Shown: positions 1 through 6,216 of the stretch, one piece after another
Layout: every line of letters begins with the position of its first letter
Numbering within the stretch: position 1 is the first letter of the stretch
From: JADJYF01 sp043782755
GTDB taxonomy: Bacteria > Pseudomonadota > Gammaproteobacteria > Ga0077536
Assembly: GCA_043782755.1 (NCBI GenBank)
Contig: JAYWAC010000340.1
Coordinates: forward strand, 1 to 8,045
Length of the DNA: 8,045 nucleotides
Direction of reading: 5' to 3'
Notes under the pieces: generated by a model
Databases searched by the model: none
What the model was told of the DNA's origin: nothing
Seen by the model: only the letters and a program-made list of their open reading frames with translations
Position numbers and translations under genes: made by a program

Positions 1-153
1 GTCCGAACCCGCTGCCGCTTGGTGGTTGGCGATCCCAGGCGGGCACGCGGTCTCGCAACCATAGGCAATGGAAAGAGTAACCGTCGGGGCAGCCATCCAT
101 GGCCTGCATATTGCGCGGCGAACGGCTGATTCTGAGCGTCGGCCCCACGTAGT

Positions 154-345
154 TACCAATGTCTGTCGGTCTGTGGCGCCGAGTTGGAGCTTGCTCGCCG
201 ACTTGAAGTGGGCTCGGGCTTCTTGCGATCTATCCAATGCGGCTAAGGCCTCGCCCCACTTCAGATCCAGGTGACCCCGCTTGAGTGCACAGTAATTCGC
301 TTCGGCACGGGCGACGAAGACTTACTTTTCCGCCTTGTGCCAGAC
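154..345 (-). pseudogene. Fragment of a tetratricopeptide-repeat protein (C-terminal part)
   Basis: Read on the minus strand from about 313 down to 154, one frame gives a peptide containing HLDLKWGEALAALDRSQEAR and then AHFKSASKLQLGATDRQTL. This resembles the last TPR unit of bacterial TPR proteins, whose C-termini often read like 'LHLKWGEAL...GRxxEARxxFxxAAxLDLSxxDRAAL'. The frame is broken just upstream by TAA (complement of 322-324) and TAG (complement of 355-357). Downstream it runs on to the window edge without a stop and without recognisable sequence, where the family would normally end soon after the repeat. I therefore call it a decayed fragment with no function to assign. The family call rests on motif memory only and no start codon can be given. 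Confidence 0.4.
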
Positions 346-750
346 CACGCAACTCTACTCGGTCGGCGCCGGCGCGATGGTGACCCCTGCTGGCACCTGC
401 GCGACTTTCGCCAGCGCTACCGGGCAAGGACTCAATCCGGGCCGACTCAAACTCGATGACGCACGATCGCAGGAAATGGGATGCTGAAAACCTGCCGCTT
501 ATCCGGGGCGGGTCTGACCGCGCACGCGGCCCATGCCTATCCGGTTTGTTCCGAGTCGAGACGTTAACGCGCGATAAATCGGAAGAACATAAGTCCGCTT
601 GCGCGGGCATTTATATGAGTATGCAATGTTGGCAACTCCCACATCGAGGCGCAATCTTGCGATCAACGCCTGTTGCGTCGATAGTCATCCTGCAGCCGGG
701 ATAGCGCGTCGCTCACTGACCGCGAGACCAACTTTGTCAAACCGAACAGG
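346..750. other. Non-coding stretch, no gene seen
   Basis: None of the short reading frames on either strand has a convincing ribosome-binding site, recognisable motif or plausible protein composition. I see no tRNA, terminator or clear promoter. The promoter of the selenoprotein gene at 761 should lie in the last part, but no -35/-10 pair is convincing enough to mark. Confidence 0.5.
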
Positions 751-760
751 GTGACTGACC

Positions 761-1621
761 ATGGAGAATGAAGGCTCGGTTCATTACATGGAGCGCTCGC
801 GCAACTACTACGCGGCGCAGGGCTACACCGAACCCTATCACTGGCCGCATTATGACGACGTACCCTTCCACGCGCTTGCCAAGCCGCTCGCCGAGTCCAT
901 CGTCACAGTCATCACCACGGCCATGCCGGACGCGAGCTACCGCAGGCGCCGGCGCCGCCTGGCAGTCGGCGATCTCAGCCATCCCCCCGAACACCTCTTC
1001 ACCGGCGACCTCGCCTGGGACAATCGCGCCACCCATACCGACGATCGCGAGACCTATCTGCCGATGCATCAGCTTGAGCGCTTGGTCGCGACAGGTCGTC
1101 TGGGCGCGCTGGGGCCGCATTTCTACTGCGCGCCTACCGAGTACTCGCAGCGCCGCACCATCGAGCAAGACGCGCCGGCGATCGTGACCGGCTGTCGCGA
1201 TGACGGCGTTGACGTCGCGTTGCTCGTTCCGCTCTGACCCGTCTGCCACCAGACCGTGAGTCTGGTCGCACGGGCGCTCGAAACGGCGGGCATCGCCACT
1301 GTCATCGTCGGCTCTGCGCGCGACATCGTGGAGCACTGCGTTCCGCGTTTCCTGTTCACAGATTTCCCGCTCGGAAACCCCTGTGGCCGCCCCTGGGACG
1401 AAGCTAGCCAACGGGACATCGTCGGGCGCGCGTTCGACCTCCTCGAGCAGGCACGAGCACCGTACACGACCGTCGTCACCCCACAAGTGTGGGACAACTC
1501 CGGCGCCTGGAAGGAGGCCTACATGCGTGTCGGCGAGGATAACCGCGCCGCGCTCCGGGCCGCCGGTGACGAGCGCCGTGCCGCGCTGGCGGCGGCGAAG
1601 GACTGCGACGACGCCGATTGA
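761..1621 (+). CDS. GrdB/PrdB-like selenoprotein (selenoprotein B family), in-frame UGA = Sec
   Basis: Seen: a frame opens at ATG 761, meets TGA at 1235-1237 and continues in the same frame without another stop to TGA 1619-1621. Read through, it gives 286 residues. The sequence around the TGA is DVALLVPL-U-PVC-HQTVSLVAR, so the TGA (residue 159) and Cys162 form a UxxC motif. Both halves fit one family: upstream HTDDRETYLP and PTEYSQRRTIEQDAP, downstream ARDIVEHC and PRFLFTDFPLGNPCG. Known: this family is related to the selenoprotein B subunits of glycine/betaine/sarcosine and D-proline reductases, where Sec attacks the substrate; stand-alone short members often have CPVC and have no settled function. 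Inferred: a cytoplasmic thiol/selenol oxidoreductase. No grdA, grdE, prdA or sel gene is in the window. A start at ATG 788 is possible; 761 is preferred because GSVHYMERSRNYYAAQGY matches the usual N-terminus. A weak AGGG lies just upstream. Residues 61-66 are six arginines in a row. The alternative is a nonsense mutation of a Cys codon, less likely given the intact downstream half and the hairpin after the TGA. Confidence 0.85.
1244..1270 (+). promoter_or_regulatory. Putative bacterial SECIS element
   Basis: A hairpin starts 6 nt after the TGA at 1235-1237. Positions 1248-1254 (ACCAGAC) pair perfectly with 1260-1266 (GTCTGGT) around the 5-nt loop CGTGA (1255-1259). Below a single C-C mismatch (1247/1267), TGC 1244-1246 pairs with GCA 1268-1270. 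The loop begins 17 nt after the TGA and has G as its second base. Known: bacterial SECIS elements lie inside the coding region just downstream of UGA, have a small apical loop with a G in its first two bases and an upper stem of several pairs, and are bound by SelB. Spacing and shape agree with that consensus as I recall it. SelB recognition itself is inferred. Confidence 0.75.
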
Positions 1622-1629
1622 AACCAGGT

Positions 1630-1646
1630 CGGGGCGGACGGCCCCG
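1630..1646 (+). terminator. GC-rich hairpin after the selenoprotein gene
   Basis: CGGGGC (1630-1635) pairs perfectly with GCCCCG (1641-1646) around a 5-nt loop, 8 nt after the selenoprotein stop codon. No T-run follows, so it is not a classic intrinsic terminator. It could slow or end transcription, protect the mRNA 3' end, or be chance in GC-rich DNA. Confidence 0.3.
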
Positions 1647-1684
1647 GCGGCTAGAGTCCAAACCCATAAGCAGGGAGATTTGAC

Positions 1685-1786
1685 ATGAAAAATTGGTATA
1701 CGGAAGCTCAGCCTGCGGGTTCAATCAATGTCGCGTCCCTGCACCGCCGGTTAATTGCGGATACGTGGGCGCCAAATCAGCGATGA
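1685..1786 (+). CDS. Possible 33-residue small protein
   Basis: ATG 1685 is preceded by AGGGAG (about 1673-1678), a good Shine-Dalgarno sequence at normal spacing and one of the better ones in the window. The frame encodes MKNWYTEAQPAGSINVASLH followed by RRLIADTWAPNQR and stops at TGA 1784-1786. I do not recognise it. It lies 63 bp downstream of the selenoprotein gene in the same direction and could share its transcript. Its stop overlaps the start of the next short frame as ATGA, an arrangement typical of translational coupling. It could also be the 5' remnant of a larger gene that frameshifted near 1784. There is no predicted membrane segment. Confidence 0.3.
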   Translation: MKNWYTEAQPAGSINVASLHRRLIADTWAPNQR

Positions 1787-1923
1787 AATCGTACTTTTTT
1801 CTGGACTTACTTGATCTGTTAGCAGAGATGCTTACTTCATCCGGTTTCAAAGTGTTTGCCGAAGTATTGCTGAGCCATTCCAGCCAGCCTCGCTCCCCCA
1901 AAAATGCTCGTGCCGAAGCCTAA
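1783..1923 (+). CDS. Possible 46-residue small protein
   Basis: ATG 1783 overlaps the stop of the preceding short frame (ATGA, 1783-1786). The peptide begins MKSYFFLDLLDLLAEMLTSS and continues GFKVFAEVLLSHSSQPRSPK to a TAA stop at 1921-1923. The first half is leucine- and phenylalanine-rich and could form an amphipathic helix; the tail is polar and basic. No separate Shine-Dalgarno sequence is evident, so expression would depend on coupling to the upstream frame. I recognise no family. The same frame is open upstream from GTG/ATG codons near 1693, but that would bypass the good ribosome site at 1673. A chance ORF remains quite possible. Confidence 0.25.
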   Translation: MKSYFFLDLLDLLAEMLTSSGFKVFAEVLLSHSSQPRSPKNARAEA

Positions 1924-1984
1924 ACGACCGGCTAATCCGGGGACGTCAGAGCGGCTCAATCCGCGCAAACCTGCAGTTTCTGAA

Positions 1985-2052
1985 TCTCCAATTTACCTTC
2001 GAAATTCGCTTCGCGTCGGACCCGCTTTTCGAAAATTGAATCGAATTGGAGA
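1985..2052. repeat. Inverted repeat around an AT-rich core
   Basis: TCTCCAATT (1985-1993) is matched exactly by its reverse complement AATTGGAGA (2044-2052), 50 nt apart. The interval contains further self-complementary pieces, including the palindrome TTTTCGAAAA (2026-2035) and a related TTCGAAA (1998-2004). It could be a folded RNA, a protein-binding region or the remains of a small non-autonomous element. No family recognised. Confidence 0.35.
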
Positions 2053-2138
2053 GCGGCGTGAATCTGTGTAGCTAAATGCGCAGTTAAATAAAATGAAATC
2101 TGGCGTTATTCATAATAATCATATTGTTACGAGATTAT

Positions 2139-2161
2139 TTCGAATCCTAGTCCCCCAGCCA
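2139..2161 (+). other. tRNA 3'-end fragment, probably tRNA-Gln (putative attachment-site remnant)
   Basis: Positions 2139-2161 read as the T-loop to CCA end of a tRNA: TTCGAAT, then the 3' T-stem strand CCTAG, the acceptor strand TCCCCCA, discriminator G and CCA. An acceptor strand ending in A followed by G73 implies a U1-A72 pair with G73, which are tRNA-Gln identity features. The 5' side of the T-stem (expected CTAGG) and the rest of the tRNA are missing, since the preceding bases are AT-rich and unrelated. Known: tyrosine-recombinase elements integrate at tRNA 3' ends and leave such copies as attachment sites. No integrase is in the window and the element boundaries cannot be set here. Confidence 0.5.
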
Positions 2162-2490
2162 CCCATTAAAGTGCCAGTTCTTCCTTAAGTTAGGTAGCGG
2201 ACATAGAGAGAGCCGACACCGCGATCCTGCTGGGTTGAACGGCGGTTCTGAGAATCGCGAGGATGGGCAACCAATGAACGCGCCCGAACGATGGCCATTA
2301 GAGTGCAGGTACAGGGAAGGTCGGCGACGGCGAGCCGCGTCGGGACGACCTGCTATGCATCAGATTATTTTTGACTCAGGACATCCGCGACCATCTGACT
2401 AAGGACTATCAGATTGGCCTCTGTAGCTCATAGCAAAAGCCACGAGATCCGGCAGAATCGCATCCTGGTAGCGCTTCCCGCCCATGATGT
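2162..2490. other. Non-coding stretch, no gene seen
   Basis: Lies between the tRNA fragment and the IS21-type end. No convincing coding frame, tRNA or array is present. A short minus-strand frame (ATG at the complement of about 2485) encodes MGGKRYQDAILPDLVAFAMS and stops soon after; it looks protein-like but I cannot place it, and it may be a small gene remnant. Confidence 0.4.
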
Positions 2491-2506
2491 TGTTTGCGCC
2501 AGAACC

Positions 2507-2536
2507 TGACCCGGCATTTGCATTTAATAATGACCC
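2507..2536. repeat. IS21-type terminal repeats (TGACCC pair)
   Basis: TGACCC occurs at 2507-2512 and again at 2531-2536, 24 bp apart, just beyond the 3' end of the istB remnant. IS21-family elements carry several short direct repeats of this kind at their ends as transposase sites. The outermost tip is not certain; a TGTTTG at 2491 could be it. A 6-bp hairpin, GAGCCA/TGGCTC (2545-2561), sits between these repeats and the istB stop. Confidence 0.45.
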
Positions 2537-2559
2537 ACCCCGTCGAGCCAGAGTATGGC

Positions 2560-3150
2560 TCAGCCCTTCGTCGGCTTTCTAGTTTTGGTCTCCTTCGGTG
2601 TCTGTGTTGAGCTGTGTTTGAAGCGGTAACTTTCGTTGCCCGTCTTGACGATGCGGCAGTGATGGGGCAGGCGATCTAGGAGTGCCGTCGTCATCTTTGG
2701 ATCACCGAACACCGACGCCCATTCCGAGAAGCTCAGGTTCGTCGTCACGACCAACCTGGTGCGCTCGTAAAGTTTGCTCAACCGATGGAACAACAACGCC
2801 CCGCCGGACTGACTGAACGGCGGGCAGCCGAGCGCATCAAGCACAACAACGTCGGCGTAAGTCAGTCGATGGGCCAACTGCCCGCTCTTGCCGGTGGTCT
2901 TCTCCTGCTCCAGCAGATTGACCAACTCGATGGTCGAGAAGAACCGCACGCGATAGTGGTGATGGGCGATGGCCTGCAGCCCAATGGCGGTCGCCAGGTG
3001 CGACTTGCCGGTCCCTGTGCCGCCAACCAACACCACGTTCTGGGTCTCCTAGATAAAGTCCCCGCGATGGAGACTCCGCACCAGAGCTTCGTTGACATTG
3101 CTTTCGTTGTCGCGGTGGGCAGGGAAGCGCGCGGCGATTAGGTGAGCCGT
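2560..3150 (-). pseudogene. istB: Broken istB, IS21-family helper ATPase
   Basis: IstB is the DnaA/DnaC-like AAA+ ATPase that helps the IstA transposase choose targets. Seen: from the complement of 3036 downward, a 158-residue frame with Walker A GGTGTGKS (complement of 3001-3024) and sensor-type TTNLSFSEWASVFGD. The C-terminal region TTALLDRLPHHCRIVKTGNE is typical, and the frame ends at TGA (complement of 2560-2562). The frame extends upstream with family-like FPAHRD...NVNEALVRSLHRGDFI, but TAG at the complement of 3049-3051 interrupts it where the family usually has E or a polar residue. About the first 60-70 residues are gone. Walker B reads VVVLDALG where the family has LDELG, so the catalytic glutamate is also lost (Ala68 of this frame). 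Inferred: non-functional. Confidence 0.85.
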
Positions 3151-3164
3151 CGGAACAACGCCGT

Positions 3165-4012
3165 TACTTATCGATTCACTCCCGCGCTCGGCTGGCTAGC
3201 GGCGCCGGCGCGTACCTTGGCCGTCACCACATGATGCTGGTGGCGCAATGCCACTTCGTGATCATGGAAATGCAGTTCCCGTATCACGCCGGCATCGAAC
3301 GAACTCTGGATCCCTTCCATGGTGCTGATGTCTTCAAGAATGGTGTTGCGCGGCCCAGCCAGCGTCGGCCGCACGGAATCCTTGTGCAGCTAGGGCACAT
3401 GCAGGGTTTCGGGAAAGGCGTCGATGGCCACTTTCCAGTTGACGTTGAGGTCGGCCTGAAAATGGTAGATGTCGCGACCCTGGTCGAAGTTGTAGCCACG
3501 CATCGCCGCGCCCCAGCCGCTAAGATAGGTCTCCTAGGATTGGTCAGGCGAGTCCTGTGGATGAATGAACACGAAGCCTTCCCAGGTTTCGCAAGGCACA
3601 TTGCGCACGCCAAGCTGACTGCGATCGAGATTGAAATATCCTTCCACATCCGGCAGGCCGACCAGCGCCCTTCGGTGTTGTAGGTCCAGGCATGGAACGG
3701 GCAGGTGAAGCGATGGGCACAACCGCGCTCGCCGAGTGCGAGGCGTGCGCCACGATGGGAGCAGACGTTCTCCAGCGCGCGGATTTCGTTGCCACGGCCG
3801 CGCACGATGATCACCGAGCGTTTGAGAGTCGGCAGCTCCTTGACCATGTCATCGCGAGGTTCGGGGATCTCGCTTTCGCGCAGCGCCTACAACCAGCTCC
3901 TCTTGAAGATAGTTTCGACTTCCTGTTCAAAGAACGCCGGCTCGCAGTAAGGCGCGGTCGAGACCGGGCCAGTACCGAACTCCGGATATTTGGCGATTAT
4001 GCGGTGTGACGC
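3165..4012 (-). pseudogene. Degraded Rieske aromatic ring-hydroxylating oxygenase, alpha subunit
   Basis: Intact homologues use a Rieske [2Fe-2S] centre and a mononuclear iron to hydroxylate aromatic or related substrates. Seen on the minus strand: an N-terminal stretch YPEFGTGPVSTAPYCEPAFF, then the Rieske site CSHRG (C and H codons at the complement of 3755-3763) and CPFH (complement of 3692-3703). The frame then shifts by one base near 3662-3676, after YNTEGR, and continues as LVGLPDVEGYFNL...WEGFVFIHPQD. The catalytic part follows: ETYLSGWGAAMRGYNF, NVNWKVAIDAFPETLHVP and LHKDSVRPTLAGP. Three TAG codons interrupt it (complements of 3887-3889, 3534-3536 and 3390-3392). The last lies inside the HxxxxH iron-ligand motif. 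About 280 of a usual 380-450 residues remain; the C-terminus is lost at the IS21 remnant. No clear start is visible near 4012. It was divergent from the thiolase gene at 4161 and probably belonged to the same catabolic cluster. Confidence 0.85.
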
Positions 4013-4160
4013 GCTCGAGGTGAGCCTCTTTCGGGGAGGATGACGACGCGTGTTTCGCCACCACGGCGGGCGCTGCTGAAGTCGCTACCCGCCGGCTTGT
4101 CTTTTCCAGACGCCACAGTTAGCTTGCGGCTCATCGTTCAACGTGTGCCGGTCAATGCCC

Positions 4161-5312
4161 ATGAGCCTACATCGCAGCGGAGTCATCAGTGGCGTCGGTG
4201 AGACGCGCTATTCCAAAGTGTCCGGCAAGAGCGTGCTGGCCTTGCATCTGGAAGCGTCGCTAGCTGCGATCAACGATGCCGGCCTTTCGCCCAAGGACAT
4301 CGACGGTCTGATCCCCTACGCCGGCTTAGGCACCGTGGCGGAGGACTACATCACCAATTTCGGTATCGAGGACCTGCGCTTTTCAGCGCATACGCCTATG
4401 GGCGGCGCGAGTCCCATCGCGGCGGTGCAATGCGCGCTGGCAGCGGTCTCGAGTGGTATATGTCGGCATGTGTTGATCCCACTGGCACGTAACGGCTCGT
4501 CGGGCGGACGCATTTCGTCCTTGATGGAAGAGGCGCCACAGTTTCGCGCGGTCGGCGAATTCGAATTGCCGATAGGCGCCTTCGCGCCCGCGCAGCTGTA
4601 TGCGCCGATGGCGCGCCGACACATGGAACTCTATGGCACGACCTCACGGCATTTCGCCGAGGTCGCGGTCAGCACGCGGCACAATGCTATCTTGAATGGC
4701 CGCGCGATGATGACCAAGCCGATGTCGATTGAGGATCATCAAGCCTCGCGCATGATTGCCGACCCGTTCCGCTTGTTCGACTGCAGTCTGGAAAGCGACG
4801 GCGGCGCGGCGGTAGTGGTGTCGCGCGCCGACTGCGCACGGGATCTGCGCCAGCCGTCGGTAGCGGTGCTCGGCATCGCCGAAGGGCATCCCGATTCGCC
4901 GAGCGCCATCACGCAACGCGCGGACCTGATTCATATCGGACTCGACAAGGCCGCGCCGCGCGCGTTCGCAATGGCCGGCGTCAACCATGACGACATCGAC
5001 GTCGCCGAGATTTACGACTGCTTTACGTATGTGGTGATTCGCCAGCTCGAAGCGCTGGGCTTTTGCGCAAGGGGCGAAGGCGGGCCCTTCGTCGCGAGCG
5101 GCGCGCTTCGACTCGACGGCAAGCTGCCGACCAACACCCATGGCGGCCTGCTTTCGCAGGCCCACATCGGCGGTCTCAATCACATCGTCGAACTGGTGAG
5201 ACAACTGCGCGGCGAGGCGGGCGCGGCCCAGGTGACGGACGCGAAAATCGGACTCGTCACCGGTTACGGCGACATGGGGGATGGCAGCATCGCCATCATG
5301 GCCCGCACATGA
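4161..5312 (+). CDS. Thiolase-like protein of the SCP2/Ltp (lipid-transfer) type
   Basis: 383 residues from ATG 4161; ATG 4155 or GTG 4143 in the same frame would add 2 or 6 residues. No clear Shine-Dalgarno sequence decides, but GVISGVGETRYSK close to Met is the usual N-terminus. Seen: thiolase-fold signatures DAGLSPKDIDGL, PMGGASPIAAV, AEIYDCFTYVVIRQLEALGF, a Gly-rich GEGGPFV, NTHGGLLSQAHIGG and C-terminal QLRGEAGAAQV. The active-site Cys of true thiolases is expected in the segment reading GGASPIA (about residues 81-87), where there is no Cys; GHP near the C-terminus is replaced by AHI. Known: such homologues pair with DUF35 proteins, and some (Ltp2 type) are retro-aldolases that cleave steroid side-chain CoA thioesters. 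Inferred: an acyl-CoA C-C lyase or related enzyme in cytoplasmic lipid, steroid or terpenoid catabolism; substrate unknown. Its stop overlaps the next start, so the two genes are coupled. Confidence 0.85.
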   Translation: MSLHRSGVISGVGETRYSKVSGKSVLALHLEASLAAINDAGLSPKDIDGLIPYAGLGTVAEDYITNFGIEDLRFSAHTPMGGASPIAAVQCALAAVSSGICRHVLIPLARNGSSGGRISSLMEEAPQFRAVGEFELPIGAFAPAQLYAPMARRHMELYGTTSRHFAEVAVSTRHNAILNGRAMMTKPMSIEDHQASRMIADPFRLFDCSLESDGGAAVVVSRADCARDLRQPSVAVLGIAEGHPDSPSAITQRADLIHIGLDKAAPRAFAMAGVNHDDIDVAEIYDCFTYVVIRQLEALGFCARGEGGPFVASGALRLDGKLPTNTHGGLLSQAHIGGLNHIVELVRQLRGEAGAAQVTDAKIGLVTGYGDMGDGSIAIMART

Positions 5313-5725
5313 ACATGCATAGTTTGCCGGCACGCCCGCAACCCACACCCAGCGAGGAATCGCAAGCCTATTGGGATGCCTTGCGCGAACATCGACTGGT
5401 GTTTCAGCAGTGCGCCGATTGCGGCAAGTTGCGCCACTATCCGCGCCCGATGTGCGACGCGTGTTACAGCATGCAGGTCGGCTGGCACGAAAGCGCGGGC
5501 CGGGGCACGGTACAGAGCTGGACCATCGCCCATCATCCTTTCCATCTCGCCTTCAAGAGTGTCGTGCCCTATGCGCTGGTGACTGTCGACATGGCCGATG
5601 GCGTGCGCATGCATGCGCCATGGCGCGGCGCGGTGCAGACGCTCACGCTTGGTCTGCCGGTGCGAGTGATGTTCGAGCGCATCGACGAGCAGCTGACCTT
5701 GCCGGCCTTCGCCGCAGCGGATTGA
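5309..5725 (+). CDS. Zn-ribbon/OB-fold DUF35 protein, partner of the thiolase-like protein
   Basis: 138 residues. ATG 5309 overlaps the stop of the thiolase gene (ATGA), which fixes the start; the frame is open further upstream, but only inside that gene. Seen: an N-terminal helix SEESQAYWDALREHRLVFQQ, then a rubredoxin-like zinc ribbon with CADC (Cys35, Cys38) and CDAC (Cys49, Cys52). An OB-fold half follows, with GRGTVQSWTIAHHPFH, YALVTVDMADGVRM and a final VRVMFERID strand, of normal family length. Known: DUF35 proteins bind SCP2-type thiolases and related acyl-CoA enzymes, forming an essential part of the complex and contacting the CoA ester. Inferred: it forms a stable cytoplasmic complex with the protein encoded just upstream. 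All four zinc ligands are present and nothing looks damaged. Confidence 0.88.
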   Translation: MNMHSLPARPQPTPSEESQAYWDALREHRLVFQQCADCGKLRHYPRPMCDACYSMQVGWHESAGRGTVQSWTIAHHPFHLAFKSVVPYALVTVDMADGVRMHAPWRGAVQTLTLGLPVRVMFERIDEQLTLPAFAAAD

Positions 5726-6188
5726 TGCGCCGATAGGATTGATCAAGCCGTGACCGATCGCCGCTGTGGCCGCCGATCACCCGCCGGGGGGCTGGCCTTG
5801 GCCGCCAAATATACAAGCCACCTGGCGGGACAGCTCACACAACTTCTAATGACATCAGGCTCGACTATCGAACACTTTAATGTGAACAAAGACGTCCGCT
5901 CTCGCCAGATCTCGGCTTCAATAGACGCGCCTTTGTGATGCGGTCCTTCGTCAATCAGCTGAAGTGGGATTCCGCAGCGGCGCTCATCAGGTGGATGTCA
6001 CCTCGGCTCGTTCTCGGCATAAAGTTGTAAACCACCCAGAAGCGCTGCCAGTCGCCGCTACCGCATTGGGCGCCCTGGCTGGGGTGCACAATGGCACCTC
6101 CCGCCCACTATCGAAGAAATCAGTGCAAAGCAGGGCAGGACAGCACGAGCGCTTGGCAGTATCGCGGGTGTCTCTCTTGCAGTTGCCA
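5726..6188. other. Non-coding stretch between the DUF35 gene and the groE promoter
   Basis: No coding frame here has a ribosome site or recognisable motif. A hairpin of AGGTG/CACCT with a 5-nt loop lies at 5989-6003. The neighbouring sequence (TCAGCTGAAGTGGGATTCCG, about 5954-5973) looks like an insertion-sequence end, but I could not find a mate or transposase, so it is not called. No intrinsic terminator with a T-run is visible after the DUF35 gene. Confidence 0.4.
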
Positions 6189-6216
6189 GTTGTGATTTCA
6201 ATAGCCGTCCCCATAT
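6189..6216 (+). promoter_or_regulatory. Candidate sigma-32 heat-shock promoter for groESL
   Basis: CCCCATAT at 6209-6216 is an exact match to the sigma-32 -10 consensus (CCCCATNT). A 13-nt spacer separates it from GTTGTGA (6189-6195), a 4-of-7 match to the -35 consensus CTTGAAA. Transcription would start near 6222, giving a leader of about 100 nt before groES. The weak -35 keeps confidence moderate. No CIRCE (HrcA) operator was found. Confidence 0.45.

Larger units (their letters stand above)
2507..3150 (-). mobile_element. Remnant of an IS21-family insertion sequence
   Basis: The element keeps one end (TGACCC repeats) and most of istB on the minus strand. The N-terminal part of istB, all of istA (the transposase) and the opposite end are missing. 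Similarity stops near 3140-3165, where the Rieske pseudogene begins, so the Rieske gene was probably cut by the insertion or by a later deletion across it. It could not move on its own. Confidence 0.7.

Noticed and set aside
737..1486. A 249-codon minus-strand frame over the selenoprotein gene
   Set aside because: Its sequence is the low-complexity Arg/Ala/Val pattern of an antisense shadow, while the plus strand carries clear family motifs across the same region.
1256..1621. Independent gene starting at GTG 1256
   Set aside because: The GTG lies in the loop of the hairpin, has no ribosome site, and the protein begins in the middle of a known domain; it is the second half of the selenoprotein.
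2090..2161. A complete tRNA gene ending at 2161
   Set aside because: Only the T-loop-to-CCA part is present; no D-arm, anticodon arm or matching 5' acceptor strand precedes it.
2403..2510. Minus-strand peptide MGGKRYQDAILPDLVAFA as a gene
   Set aside because: Looks protein-like, but it is under 30 codons, has no identified family, and overlaps the presumed IS end; too little to call.
4644..5348. A 234-codon minus-strand frame opposite the thiolase gene
   Set aside because: Antisense shadow; the plus-strand frame is a complete recognisable protein.
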